Shown piece after piece: positions 12,069 to 24,167 of a stretch of DNA of 64,000 bases. Position 1 is the stretch's first letter, and each line of letters opens with the position of its first letter. Both the position numbers and the translations under genes were made by a program. Below the pieces are notes generated by a model. The model saw only the letters and a program-made list of their open reading frames with translations. It ran no database searches and was not told the DNA's origin. The stretch is from Rhinopomastus cyanomelas (lineage: Eukaryota; Chordata; Aves; Bucerotiformes; Rhinopomastidae): assembly GCA_013400115.1 (NCBI GenBank), contig VXBP01007508.1, positions 620,001 through 684,000 on the forward strand, written 5' to 3'.

Positions 12069-15000
12069 CTGTCACACTGAAACGTGTTAGCACACACACG
12101 GCTCTGCCACAGGCTTGCACACCGGGATAGAGCCCACAGGGCCAGTCTGCTCCCAGGCTCACACTCATGCCTGCACACCTACCATCCTCCTTCCACAAAA
12201 GAAGTTTCTTTCATTTCCTGCAAGAGGAGGAGGTGGGAGAGAGGGAACTTGAATGCTGCAAATTCCTGAGCTACATATCTCGCCTCCCTCTCCTTTCCTA
12301 TGCTGCCTGCCAGCTCCATGTTCAGGAGCCACTTCCCATACAAGTAGGCAACATTGAACAACTGTGCTTTGAACCCTGTGAGACATTGCTGTTGCTCTGT
12401 GGGTTTTTTCCCCAGCATCTCTGTGCTTGGCCCTTCAGAGCCACCTCAAGGCTGCTCTGACTGAACAGAACCGAGTTGATGTGTAGCTGATTCGGAGCAC
12501 AGGCCTGCCTTGTGCTGTGGCCGAAGCACTTTTTCCCACCCGAGCAGTCTCCTTCTTGCTCCCAGCCAAGCCCAGGAAGCTTGTCTTCATGCGTGCTGAC
12601 AATGACCTTGTGCTGGAGCAAGACATTTCCCAAACCTTGTGCAGTATACGTGGCATTTCAAAGGGGTACTGTTTTCAAACACACAGCTTGTCACAAAACT
12701 GTGAGCTGGAGCCACTAAAACAGCAGGCAGTACCCAGGTGTGTTAGGCTAGTACTTCACTCTTCTAAGCCAGAGTTACTTTCCTTCATGAGTAACTGGGA
12801 TGAACGGAGTAGTTCTGATTTAGTTATATGTTGCTATCAGAATCCCCCTTATTTCCGATCAGGTAGGTACTGTTGCTTCTCCTGTGTCATGGGCAGAGAC
12901 ATTAAGAACAGTGGATAAGATCTCATTCTCTCCAAAGCTGTAGCAAAGCAGCTTACAGCAGCCACCCCAGGGCTGCCGTGGCTATGAGGTGAGATTTCTT
13001 AGCCCGTTCCGAGCATCCCAATGCGGTGCTGTGGCTCAGTTAAGGCTGCTGATGGTGCAGCTGGACATCCAGCCGGCTCTCCTGTTTCTCTGCATGACAC
13101 TGCAGGCATGAAGGAGTGGTGTCAATGAGAAATTGTGCCTGACAGGCAAGTACATTTCGTGTTCATCTAAACAGGGGAAATCCTGCGCACGGAGATTTCA
13201 GGACCTGGTGGCTGGAGTGCAGAACGCTCGGAGACAAAGTCCGCTTTTGCAGAACGTTTCCCAAGGCATCCAAGGACTCGCAAACCCACAAAGCTTCCCC
13301 TAAAAACCACAGCTGCAACAAAAGAGGAAGAGTCCATGGCAGAGCTCTGAGCGTATGAAACCTTGCAAAGTAGGTCTCTTTCTGTGGTGAGGGGAATGTG
13401 TATAAATACTTACGTACACTGTACGTGGAAAGAGCTGGGTTTGTTCAGCATCAGGGCTAAAAGTGAAAGCAGCCTGCAGGAATGCTGAGCAGAGGCGGTG
13501 CTTTCAAGCAGGGCTAGTGGTGGCAGGCCTGGGTCACATGGAGGAGCAGCCTGCAGTGGTGGCTTTGCAAGAAGAATAACCCTGCAAGGAGAATACTAAG
13601 AACTTATCTTAGTAAAGGACACTGGTTTGTGAGCCACCGAGGTAAATTCATCAAGGACACAAATGGAAGAGTGAAACTTCAGAAAGCAAGCACCAAGAAA
13701 GAGGGTTCAAATGCAATTACGTCCAAGAGGTGTAGGGTGCGTATGCCAACAGCAGCGTAACTTTCTTGTGGTATTAAGGAGGAATGTGAGAAAGAAAGTC
13801 AAAAGTGTGTTAAATACAGCCAGCTGTCTAGCACGCTGATGCCACCTCAGCTCTCCTCAGTGCTGACACAACCGAGTGTAGCTGCTGTTGAGTTCAGAGT
13901 TGTGCAGGTTCCCATGGAGCCAGTGTTCAAGCCTGGCCCCAGTGAGACTCTAGTGAGGTGGCTGCATTCCTGTGCATCAAGTCAAGAGCTCAAGGTTAAC
14001 TCTTTCAAGGGCCTTTGCTGGACAGATATGGATCCCTCATGGACAGTCATTCCAGCTGGAGCTGAGTGACACTGGCCAAAGGCATCTCACTGAAGAAAGG
14101 AAACTCAAGGACCCTGTGCCTCACACAATGTCTGTAAAAGCTGTTGCTTCATTTGGACAAGCCTCTGGCCCTCAGTGCTGGTGCATACCTTGTGAACCTG
14201 CCTATGATATAGTTTACAGTCAGAGATGCTATTTGGGCTGCTGCGTGTATTCAGCTTCAGATTCCCACGCTTGAGATGTGACCGTGTCCAAGGCCTCCAC
14301 AATCCTGCCGTAACTAACCTCTGAGTTAAGTAGTTGTAGAGGCTACTCTAGAACTCAGGAGTCTGTAGCTCCTGTGCACAGTGGACTCACCTCCTGAGTC
14401 ACTTTAGAAAGCACAGAAGGAAATGCACTGGAGATCCCTGCTACTGTCTCTGTTCTTCTGAGCACAAGGTCAGCAGAAGAAAAGCTCCTCCATGGTGTGC
14501 AGGCAGACAGGGTCCACTAGAGAAGAACACAGTCTTTATTCCCTGGTCATGTTATCCAGGCCAGGGATGTCGTTCAAGCTCCATGACCTCCTCTAGCCCA
14601 CATACTCAGAACTCCTTTCCAGGAACTCAAAATGGAAGGACCAAGGATGGTTGAGACCTGGGGTTACAGTAGTGTTTCCTTCTCTAGGATAATCTGTATC
14701 TCACCTTTCCCTGGAGGAAAATTCACTTCTGCATCTCTCAAGGTCAGGCTGCTGTGGAAGTGGTGAAGAAAGAGAGAAAAGCGAGCAGATAGTGCAGTGG
14801 GAGAGCATTTCTTTGCATCTTTTCTGGATAGAAGCACTCTTTCTGTTCCCGTTACTTGCAGTATCAGTGATTTCTGGCAGTGCCAGACATAGCCATCACC
14901 CTCTGGGTTCCTTTCCTTTTCGTTGTTCCCCTGGAGAACAGAATTCCTGTTAAAAACCCCTGTAAGTATCACTGAGAGCCAGCACTATTATTCACTAGCC

Positions 15001-16429
15001 AGTGAAGCAAGACAGACATACTCTCCCACAACCTAGGGATGCCCCTCTGATCTATTACCAATGGGGCCGTATTCAATGGGATCAGAGCCTGCCCTTTTCC
15101 ACATCCCAGTGGGACAACACCTGCCCACCAGAGGACAAAGAGGAAAACCTGGTTTAGTGGGAAAAAAGGCAGGGCTCTCCCCAGAGAGGCAGTAGGGCTG
15201 TTTGATTAAGAGCATCTTTAATGCTTTCATGCAACCAGCCAGCTGGTTTGCTGTGAAAACAACCAGCAAAACATCTTTATGCAAGAGAGAAAACCTCTGT
15301 GAAGCAAAAGCCACAAGTCCAGTTTTACTCACCTATATAAGCCTCTGGGGAAATCACTTCAGGAAAAGACTGTCAAAGCAAGAGGGAAAATATTTCTGCC
15401 TAAGCCCAGTATTTTAAATATGTCTTTAAGTGGTAAATTCAGAGGAATAATGGAAATGCTGCACAATAAGATCTAACTGGAAGCTTCATCTGTAACTTGT
15501 CCTCCCTGAAAAGAGCCAATGGTCATCTACTGTTGTGCATTTCTCCTACGCCCCAATTTTTGCTGGCGTGCAGTATCCCAGTCAGACAGGTCTAATCCCT
15601 GCTGCACCTTCTGCATTAGAATCATCTGGAGGCTGACTGTGCCCAGGAATGCCCCTTCACCTGTCACACTCACAGCCATGGGGCAACGAACCAGGGCAGG
15701 ACCAACCAACCCCATCTCCTTGACAGTGGTGCCAAGCTCCAAATCAGGCTGTGCCCTCTTTTCTCAAACCAGAGGCCACAGGCTTGGTTGATGGTGCTTA
15801 TCCCATGAAAAGCCTGGGGCAAAACTGGCACAGGAGCATAGGTGCAGGCTCCAAGGGGGTCAGAAGAAAGTTATCTGGGACCCAGGGGCCACTTTACAGT
15901 ACATGGTTCATTAGCCCTGTCCAGAGCTGGGCTGGAAGGACTCAGGCACGCTTGGGTATGTTTGTGCATCCTCGCCTCGGTGGCAGTTCCGTGATGCTGG
16001 CAGAAGTGTGATTGTGAGCAAAGCGTTATTCCAGCGGATGCAGCACGTAACAAGAAGTTCACCTTCGGTTGGAGAGGATCTTACTATGACCTTCCGTAAA
16101 AAAAGGGGCATTGTTTTGAGTTGTTCAACAGCTGCTGTGTTCCACCCCTGGAATGGTTGCAATTCAGTAGTGAATAATATAGGCCTTAGATAAACAGCCG
16201 GTAAAATAATTTGGGATCCTTCCTGGAGGGGGGGGTGGGGAAGCAGGCGAGTTACTCAACGACAATAAATTATTATTCTCTCAGCCTAGGAAATGAAGTG
16301 TTCTCCTTGTCATCACCAAGTGGGCAGCGACACGAAATCTCTTCCCACCCTTGTGTGCTGGAAGCAGCCCAGTGCAGTGCTCGTGTACCATCTGCACCTT
16401 CACAGGAAGCAAGAGGTGGGTTTAGTCTG

Positions 16430-17060
16430 GATTCACGCGTCTTCTCCGTTCTCTTCTCTGACCTGTGTCTGCTTCTCTGTCTCAGCCCCACTCTTCTTCA
16501 AAATAACCCTCCCAAACTGCTGTTCCGCACGGGCATCACCGCCGTCTTCTCCCTCGGAGCAGCCGCCCTGCGATCCCAAGAGAAGCAGAAGTTTCCCCAA
16601 AGCAGTCGGTCCCCCCGCAAAGCGCCGTGTCCGTTCGGTACGCACCGTGCCTGTCTGTGCCGGGGCAGGACCGAAAGCGCCAGGCCTTGGGTCTTGGCCT
16701 CCATCGGATGAACAATTTCCCGTCGAAGGTTACTCACTTCCTGTTTTCCGTATTTAGCCAATCTGGCCCTATGGGGAGGCTTTGATTTGTTGTAAACTTC
16801 AGCTGGTTTAAACGTTAAGTCGCGGGAGACCGAGGCAGGAGGAGGAAGGGAAAGGCCTGGAGACAAATCGGGGCTGTTTAACGTTGTGGCTGTGTCCTCC
16901 TGAAGTCTTCTAGTGACCATTAGAGCATGTGAAAGGAAAGCCGGGGGCTGGCAGCATGGGAGGTGCAGAAAGGGCCGCTGCGCAACGGGCCGGGGCTGCG
17001 GCAGCGTGTGCGCGGGGCTCTCGCTGGGGGTGTGTGTGGCGCTGGGAAGCAGCCGGGCAA
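16430..17060. promoter_or_regulatory. Small CpG island about 4.5 kb beyond the GATA2 3' end
   Basis: Dozens of CpG dinucleotides in about 630 bp, against CpG-poor surroundings, with ETS-type ACTTCCTG (16735-16742) and several TTAACG/AACGTTA motifs. It could be a promoter of an unannotated transcript or a GATA2 enhancer. Open frames through it (longest about 166 codons, plus strand) resemble no family I recognise. Confidence 0.5.
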
Positions 17061-17671
17061 TGCACTCCGGTGACTAATTTCTCCACTGTGTCATTTTTGC
17101 CACAGACAGCTGTGTGGAGAGGCTAATGGCAGTGCAGCAGCTCTGCACCGATGGCAGGGAGGAGCCTCTAACCTAGAGAGGAGAGCGCTGTGCCCTTTCC
17201 TGGTGCCTATCAGTGCGCACCACATGCTGACTTTTGTTAGAACTTGCCCAGAAGTCTGCTAGGCTGGAGCAAGTCAACACTTGCACGTAGCTGATAGGGC
17301 AGGTCATGGCTCCCTTAATGCCTGTTTTGGAAGGGGAAACTGAGGCACACAGCACTGTAACCTGACTTGTTATCACCAAGTGAGTGTGTGAGGGATGGGG
17401 CTGTGTCCTGGCACAGTCAGGCAGCAGTCTGTCTCTTGAGATGCACTTCATCATGAAGACCACCTTCCCAGCGTCAGTGGGAGTTACGCTCAGATAGAGA
17501 AGAGCAGCTCACGGCCCAGAGCGCTCGTAAGCACAAAGACCGTGTGAATGGTTTTGGTCTGTTCCTTTTTCGTTTATCAAGTTCTCTTCTAACAATTAAC
17601 TGTCAAAATTGGATGCTTTTTTAAATGTCAAAATGTTGCAAACATTTACCAAAAAATTAAAACAGTAAAAC

Positions 17672-17685
17672 CCCCTAGAGGGCAG
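17672..17685 (+). promoter_or_regulatory. CTCF-like motif
   Basis: CCCCTAGAGGGCAG matches the CTCF core CCACTAGRGGGCAG at all but one position. It lies 3.8 kb beyond the GATA2 3' end and 0.6 kb from the CpG island, a plausible place for a domain boundary. A single motif match is weak evidence of binding. Confidence 0.4.
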
Positions 17686-19079
17686 ATTGAAATGCAGTAG
17701 GAGATGCCAAATGAATGGGAACTGTGCAGCAAGATCTAGCAGGGATTTACAGGGACACCCTTAAAGAACTTCAACAGTAACCTGCCACTAGGATTCTGGT
17801 GTAGGCAGGTGGGAGTGAGTGAAACAACCAGAGACAAAAAGTCACGCCTGAAACAGCCAACATAATGCTCTTGTCCCCCAGGTAAAGAATTCTGCTTTGT
17901 CCTCTCTGCTTCATGGAGAGCAGTCAGGAGCTGAGTCAATCTCTCAGGGAAAATAAAAACACTGTGGAAGACTGTGGCTAAACACCGACATGTATAGGAG
18001 AAATGAGACCTTGTTCACACTCTGGCATTGATAGGCCCCATTCTAAATGCTCCCAACCCTCCTGACACAGAGCCAACCTTCCTCCAAATAACCCTGAAGC
18101 AGCCAAGAACTGTAGGGAGAGCCATGGGACCGAGCGGGTAGCTGTTTTCTCCCTGGCATTGCTGCATGAGCTGGGTTAACATTATACTTCCCTGATTCAG
18201 TTTTTATAGACCAAACAGTAGCAGTTCCCTCCCTTGGTGGTATTTTGAAGCCTTTCCCAGAAGGAGGGTTTAGTTCTCTATTGTGTTACTACCTACTGGG
18301 TGTTTTTTCTGCTGCATCTCCTACCCTGCAATTGCATTTTTCTCAGATGAACTTTTGGTGCTCAGAAATTCAACGTGGTTCCTATTGCACACATAGCACA
18401 GTTCCTAGGGCAGTTGGTCCCGTGGGCTTTCCCTGATGGGGCCCTTTGACCTCCCAGTAGCACCTTTGTGCAGCCTGAGATCTGGATGTAACAGGGACAC
18501 ATCAGACTGAATCGGGATTGACTGCAAAGCCAGCACCATGGAAAATTGCTCCCAATGATGTTCAAGCAAATGGTGTCTCTGAACTGGCAGCAGCCGGCTG
18601 CCCTGACGCTGAAGTTGGATCTGCTAGATCCAGAGCAGCCTGCTTTGCACTCGTATCACCACGCTTAAAGAACAGTCACTTAATCTCACTTAGAAATGTT
18701 TACTTGCGAGGGCCAGATGGCCCAGGGAGTTGGGCTAAACAAAGCATTTTACTTCTAGGTCGCGCATTCTAATCCAGTCCAGGTTGGCGATAAATGAACA
18801 TATTCACTTGATAGCCGCTTTTGGCTTGATTTTTGGTGTTTTTCAGACTGGTTTCCAAGGGGAGATGTCACCCCACAAAGTCTCCCTCTGTGCCCTGACA
18901 CAGTTGGTACTGATTTGACTGTCTCTGTGGAGAAGCCAAGGATCAAATGCTCCGTGGCGCCAGATTGTTTTCTTTTGCAGCCTGCAGGTAAGGGGAAGTT
19001 GCCCCGTGTCTGGCTGTGTGGTGCCTGCTCTGCGGATGGGCAGGATTTCAGTTCGCAGAGCTGCCAGGCCGAGCCCCTT

Positions 19080-19650
19080 CACCAACGTGAAATTAATTAA
19101 AAAAATTAAGGGAAATCTTTAATTGCAGTTGACATGCAGGCACTCTCTGCTATGAACTTTACACACAATCGCAGATAACAGCATCAAAACTAACGCCTGC
19201 TTCCCACTTGCCCTGCTATAAGCAATAAACGTTTGGCAAGTCAGTAAATAACAAAATTCTCATGTGGCCATCTACAGGTCACCAGGATACTTAAGAAGTT
19301 TTTGTTAATTATACCATATTTGCCATCAAAGAGGGGGTTATTAACTCTTCCAGGCTGGTGTAGGAAAGCAGTGGAGTCGTTTGGAAGTAGGTAAATGTGA
19401 TCTTGTCACTGAAAGTGCAACCTTTGCAAAATTAAATAAAAAATAGGTCTTTGAGGCAACGAGCTCGCCAGGCATCGTGGAAAATACAGTACATTTTCAG
19501 CTTCCCTTTTATTTATTTTGTATTTTGACATCAAACACTCCCTGTAACCTAATCTTCTCGGCTTTTGATGTGGCCGTGGAGACATGACAATTAAGCACGG
19601 CTTAAAACAATAATCCCAACAACAGGAACCAAAGGCAAGTAATGTCAGGG
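19080..19650. promoter_or_regulatory. CNE-like AT-rich block 2 kb beyond the GATA2 3' end
   Basis: This block contains repeated TTAATTA/AATTAA homeodomain cores, CAGATAA (AGATAA at 19173-19178) and TTTGACATCAAA-like motifs. It has no repeats and no sustained open frame. The texture is that of a vertebrate developmental enhancer; orthology is untested. Confidence 0.3.
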
Positions 19651-20823
19651 TTCCCCCCTCACAAAAAGCCTGTCCCCCAGTGTTTGGTAGTAGTGAAAGG
19701 ACCGTAAATCCCAGTCTGTTGCCTTGATATCTGCTCAGCGCTTACACTTTGTGTTGAACTTTACACACTTGCTCCGTTCCCATTCCCTGCTGTTTGTTTT
19801 CCTTCCGCTATGCAAAAATGTCTGGAGACAAACATGATACACACATTGCAGGGAGATGGTTTGATCTTTCACAGATTAGTGCCACCTGACAGACACGGGA
19901 TCGTTACTTGTGCTGCAGGAACCGCTGAAGACGCTGCTCAGGAGAGACGCGCTCCTGCTGGTGCTGGGGGCTGCAGCACCCCTCCCGACATGCTGATGGA
20001 TTACGGCTGCGATTCCGGGAGTGGATTGGACTGACCCAGCAAAATGCTTGCAGAGAGGCTACACCAAAGTCAGCCTTCATCAAAGCCTGAATGGGTGTGC
20101 AACTAAAGCAAATAGCTTGATTATTCTAAATTATTTTCAAGTGATGTTGTTAGTTCTCCTGTTCTCTTCTCGTCCTGGCTAGTCAGCTATGGAGGGAGAG
20201 TGGCTGAGTTCAGCTACAACCCAGTTCTAAACCCATTCGAAAACAAGCATGTTTCTTCTTAAATGAAGCCTGCATGGCATTCTATGATTTTCTTTTAATG
20301 GGTGTTTGCACAAAGCCTCGCCGAACGAGTTAGAGAGATGATTAACTCATCTGAGGTGATGCAGGAAGGCCTCGTCCATGTTGCAAGTACTTTCTTCAGA
20401 ACGTCTAGAGCCGCTGCAACTCCTCGTCATACACAAGCAGAGCCTGCAAACAGGACCAGGCAGGAGGCTGCATGGTTAAAGAGAATCAGTGATAGAAAGA
20501 GCTGGAATTTGCACGCTCAGGCTGAAAAAGGAACTCAGGTTATTTTTTCCTTAATGAGTGAGGACATATCCCCAGGTTGGTTTCCACAGAAGTGAGACAC
20601 AATTCTGAAGGGCCAAAGGAGGAACCCCAAAGTTCATGAGCAGTTTTTGTGAAAATATTGTTCTAGTAACAGCAGTATTCATCCCCATACAGGGCAGAGG
20701 CACTTCGCAAGACTTGTTTTGTGAAGCCCCAAGGAGTTCCTTTTGTGGGTCAGAATCTACTGTGTGGTGAAAGCACCTGCAAAGTTTTGGCCACGGGAGA
20801 GCTGCCTGGTAAGCAGCTCTCTC

Positions 20824-20889
20824 CATCGTCACGCACCAGGCTGTGTGTGCAGCCCCCATCGTCACGCACCGGGCTGTGTGTGCAGCCCC
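20824..20889. repeat. Tandem duplication of a 33-bp unit
   Basis: Two adjacent 33-bp copies (20824-20856 and 20857-20889) differ at a single A/G position, indicating a recent duplication. The unit contains CATCGTCACGCACC and GGCTGTGTGTGCAGCCCC. It is non-coding and lies about 0.6 kb past the GATA2 3' end. Confidence 0.92.
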
Positions 20890-21527
20890 TTGCACCCATG
20901 GCGGCGGCCCTCTTCTGCACTGGTTCCTAGGACAGCACAGAGCAGCTCTGAGCTACCTTCATGCCACAGGTGATTCCAATGGCATGAAAAAGGTTTTCAC
21001 GTTGCCTGTTACAGCAGAGCAGGAACCTGCAGAGAACTTTGCCCATTCTCAGACAGGCCCTGCCTTGAAACTCATGATGAGACTGGCTGCTTTTCTGCGT
21101 TAACTTTGCTTTTAAAACTTGGTTTCCACTGAAAAGTATTTTTCCAAGCACTTTAAAAACCCAAAACCCAATAAAACAAAGAGAAACTGCAGTTCATTAT
21201 GTGCAGTGCAGCTACTGCCTTAGATTTTTAAGTGGCTTAGAAACTCCAGCACATTTAACTGCTAAATGCATGACCTCGTCACCCCAAAACACCACCACCA
21301 GAGAACGAGCTTTTGTACAGGTGCATTTTGTACTAAATCATTCTACAAGTACTTCTTTTCCGTCCTACCCAGGTAAGCTTCTAAAATATCAACAGATCGC
21401 TCGGCATAAAGTTTAAGCTAATAATTCTGCTGGCAACCACGGCAACGGTAGTTTTTCCTCTGTCCCTATTCAGAGCAGTCTTTACGACATGAAGCGGGCA
21501 CAGGTACTTTCACAAAAAAAAAGGTAT

Positions 21528-21533
21528 TTTATT
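21528..21533 (-). terminator. GATA2: Candidate poly(A) signal AATAAA of GATA2
   Basis: The plus-strand TTTATT at this site is AATAAA on the minus strand, within AATAATAAAATACC. Cleavage would be expected about 10-30 nt further on, near 21500-21515. This is the last good signal after the AT-rich tail. A second AATAAA at 22128-22133 could give a shorter transcript. Confidence 0.55.
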
Positions 21534-22127
21534 ATTCTTAGCAATATTCACCTTGAAGGAATATGAGGAAAGCATACACTTTTTACAGACAATATATAAA
21601 CATGTTGTACATAATTAACAATAACTTAGTTCACTAATCCAAAAATAAGCAAAATAAAAATTAAAATAAAACCAGAAAATACTGAAGATAATTTTTTTTT
21701 TATGCTGATACAAGTACAAAATAATTTAAATCTCAACTGCCGTTGTTTATGCTGCAGTGACTGACAATATATTGCACTTTGTCAACGGTATCAGTAATCC
21801 CTGTCTTCTACCCACATCCCTTTCCCGCCCCCTCCTTGCCCAAATTCTACAGAGATTTGAGTTGGGTACAAACAACGTACAAGTGTACCATTGTAAAATG
21901 TAAAAAGGCCCCAATTTTTAACCTCAGCAGATTAAAAATTCTTATTATTTCTCCCAGCCAGTTTAGTTTCCCATTTACTTCCACTTCTTTACAAAGTGCA
22001 CCTATATGCCTACGCAGACCAGAAAAAAAAAAACAAGAGGAAAGCAGAGTTTCCACAACTGCTTGTTTCTTCGTTATCAAACATCTGAATTACATATTGA
22101 GAGGAAAAAAATTAACGTACATCCACT

Positions 22128-22133
22128 TTTATT
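22128..22133 (-). terminator. GATA2: Alternative poly(A) signal AATAAA inside the GATA2 3' UTR
   Basis: Minus-strand AATAAA lies about 1.7 kb after the stop codon. Use of this site would shorten the 3' UTR by about 600 nt. The surroundings are AT-rich, so the match could be chance. Confidence 0.3.
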
Positions 22134-23867
22134 CATTTTTTTTAAAGCAGGACTTTCGCAGTAAAGATAAATTGGCTTGATAAAAAAAAACCAACCCACA
22201 AATAAAAGAAAAACCCCACAACAAAAAAGTTAAAAATTAAAAAAATAAAAAGCTTGTCACAGAGTTAAGCTTACGTGGTTTACATCATCAAACCCCTCTG
22301 TTCATCGGGGCATTTTCATCAGAAGTATAGCTAAATATGTACACTGTATGTTATACTGGAGCGTGTGTTCACGAGAGGCATCAGGATCATAACAATCAAG
22401 AGAATACACTTCACATTGGCAATAGCTTCGTTTTCGGTCATTTACGTACAATATGGTTTGACAGTGGGAAATTTAAATGGTCTTTTTTTGCTTTTTGTCT
22501 TTTTCATATAAAATACGCTACGTAAAACGGCCGTTCCCCCTGGAACGCCGCTTTCCCTCGTCTCGTCAGCTGTTGCTGTGCCTGGGATTTGACGGTTGTG
22601 TGAAGCTCAGAACTGATTGTCTCTCTCTTTTCCCCTCTCCAGTGATCCTAACCTCATTTCTGCCCTTCCTCCCTGTGAAGTCCACCGGGGCCTGGATGCT
22701 CGAGACAGCACACACGCTGGTGGGCTGTGCGTGACCTGTGCGTGGACGTGGTGACCACACTGCCCAAAGTTTCCCCAAGCAGCTAATCTGCATTTTTAAG
22801 CAACAGCTGCCAACACAACAGAACAAAATGCTTCTAACTCCGAAGTCCATGCATGAGTTGGATTGTCGCATGCCCTGCGAGGTTTTTTGCTGTGCTACAA
22901 ATTAGCTGCGACAGGTTGGTAAATGCCCATACCTCACCCCTTGCACTAGGTCCAAGATTGCCTTCCTCACAGCTTTTTCCCGGTTCTCTGATCTAGTTGT
23001 TTTGAGGAGTAAAAGGGTAGGTTGGGAGGGGGCCATTTGTTTGAAAACTAAATCTTTCATGTTAGGAAAGAGAATTCATTAATTCTGTCCAAAGAAGCAC
23101 AGTCTTGGACACCTTAAAATCCTGTGCTATGGCTACACTTTTGCTTTGTTCCCCGACCCCCAATCTTTTCCCCTTTCCTAGTATTTTGGTATGGAAGCTA
23201 GATGAAGCTAGTCCAAGGGAGTTGGCTGAATGTGTCCCACCCTCTCTCCCTTGTTTTGAAGGCAGGTTTTCTTTCAGGGTAGCCATTGCAAACCACAGCA
23301 CAAAAACATGCAATCTGAGGGGTTGAGGCTTTTTGTGGAAAACAAGAGCAAAATAAATATGACCTTGCATCTGATTTCATTTTAAAAATTACATTTTTAT
23401 AAAGATGTCCTTTTTCTTTTTTGTTTTCTCTTTTCCCAATCCCAAACGAAGTCCACGATAGAAATCCAGCATGTCTAGCTTTCAGTGAGCCCACTCCATC
23501 CTGGGAGGCTGCTTATATCTCTTTACAATATTCACAGTAATAACAAAGAGAGAAAGGAAAGCCAGTTCCAAGCCTTCAGCTTCTGCCACCTTTGACTTCC
23601 TGCTGGACCACTAAGTATCGAACAGGTAAGTTTTTTTTCCTTATACCTGAGGGGGCAAAGTGCATTACAGGCACCACTACGCGTTTCTGCAGAAGACCCA
23701 TCATTTGCAAGGTTTAGTTCAACATTAGTTATTAAGCCGCATGGGAGCAAGGATCCTCTTTTGCTGTCCCTACATTCTCCTCTTGGTAGAGCACTTTCTT
23801 ACTCGCTGTCATCTTAGGCAAAGTCCCATGTTTTTTATCTCTGGGTGGGTCTCTTGGTCATCAGGTT

Positions 23868-24167
23868 TTATCCCATGGCTGTAACCATGCTGGATGGGTG
23901 CGGATGTCCAAATGAGATGCTGGAAGATGGGTGGATGGGGGTAGGTGTTGGCAGGATATGTCCAGAGTGACTGAAAGGCGGCAAATGCCCCATGGGCGCC
24001 ATGTGAGTAGCAAGGGCAGCAGCGCTGAAAGGAGACGATTTCTCCTGCATGCACTTGGACAGTTCCTCAAAACACTCTGAGCCTTTCTTGCTTTTCTTTG
24101 ATTTGTTGGACATTTTCCTATTCCTGGTCTGAATTCCTTCCTTTTTCATGGTCAGAGGCCTGTTCAC
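23868..24167 (-). CDS. GATA2: GATA2 coding exon 6 (basic tail, C-terminus, stop; residues 368-466)
   Basis: The exon begins after a TTTCTTGCAG acceptor with VNRPLTMKKEGIQTRNRKMS. The Lys/Arg-rich stretch at about 382-395 completes the C-finger DNA contact and probably acts as part of the nuclear localisation signal. The C-terminal region continues with ECFEELSKCMQEKSSPFSAA and ends PHPSSMVTAMG with TAA at 23868-23870. The reading frame opens upstream at an ATG at 24171-24173, but that ATG is intronic. Confidence 0.96.
   Translation of the reverse strand: MNRPLTMKKEGIQTRNRKMSNKSKKSKKGSECFEELSKCMQEKSSPFSAAALATHMAPMGHLPPFSHSGHILPTPTPIHPSSSISFGHPHPSSMVTAMG

Larger units (their letters stand above)
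1..21490. other. Non-coding flank downstream of GATA2
   Basis: No protein family is recognisable in any of the six frames. In mammals DNAJB8 and the 3' end of EEFSEC lie on this side; none of the open frames here resembles a J-domain or the EEFSEC C-terminus, so they are outside the window or absent. Supported contents are listed separately: the CR1 end, (ATTT)6, the minisatellite, the CpG island, the CTCF-like motif, two CNE-like blocks and the 33-bp duplication. The remaining parts (about 1.1-4.1, 5.3-8.4, 8.6-11.7, 12.1-16.4 and 17.7-19.0 kb) show nothing I can name beyond four exon-like segments noted in the findings. Confidence 0.7.
21505..23867 (-). other. GATA2: GATA2 3' untranslated region (approximate 3' end)
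   Basis: This non-coding stretch directly follows the GATA2 stop codon. It becomes strongly AT-rich toward its far end (about 21580-22260), as vertebrate 3' UTRs often do, and finishes near a canonical AATAAA on the minus strand at 21528-21533. An alternative AATAAA lies at 22128-22133. The inferred length is about 2.3 kb. No intron signals or other genes are needed to explain it. The exact cleavage site is inferred, not seen. Confidence 0.65.

Noticed and set aside
11724..12198. Long overlapping minus-strand frames rich in Cys/Val/His (up to 139 codons)
   Set aside because: They are translations of the CA-rich minisatellite; similar frames occur on the other strand.
12517..12918. 133-codon plus-strand open frame
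   Set aside because: No family recognised, no supporting splice or CpG promoter context; length is within chance for a 64-kb window.
16211..16711. 166-codon plus-strand open frame through the orphan CpG island
   Set aside because: Serine/proline/arginine-rich composition follows the GC content. No domain is visible, so only the CpG island is reported.
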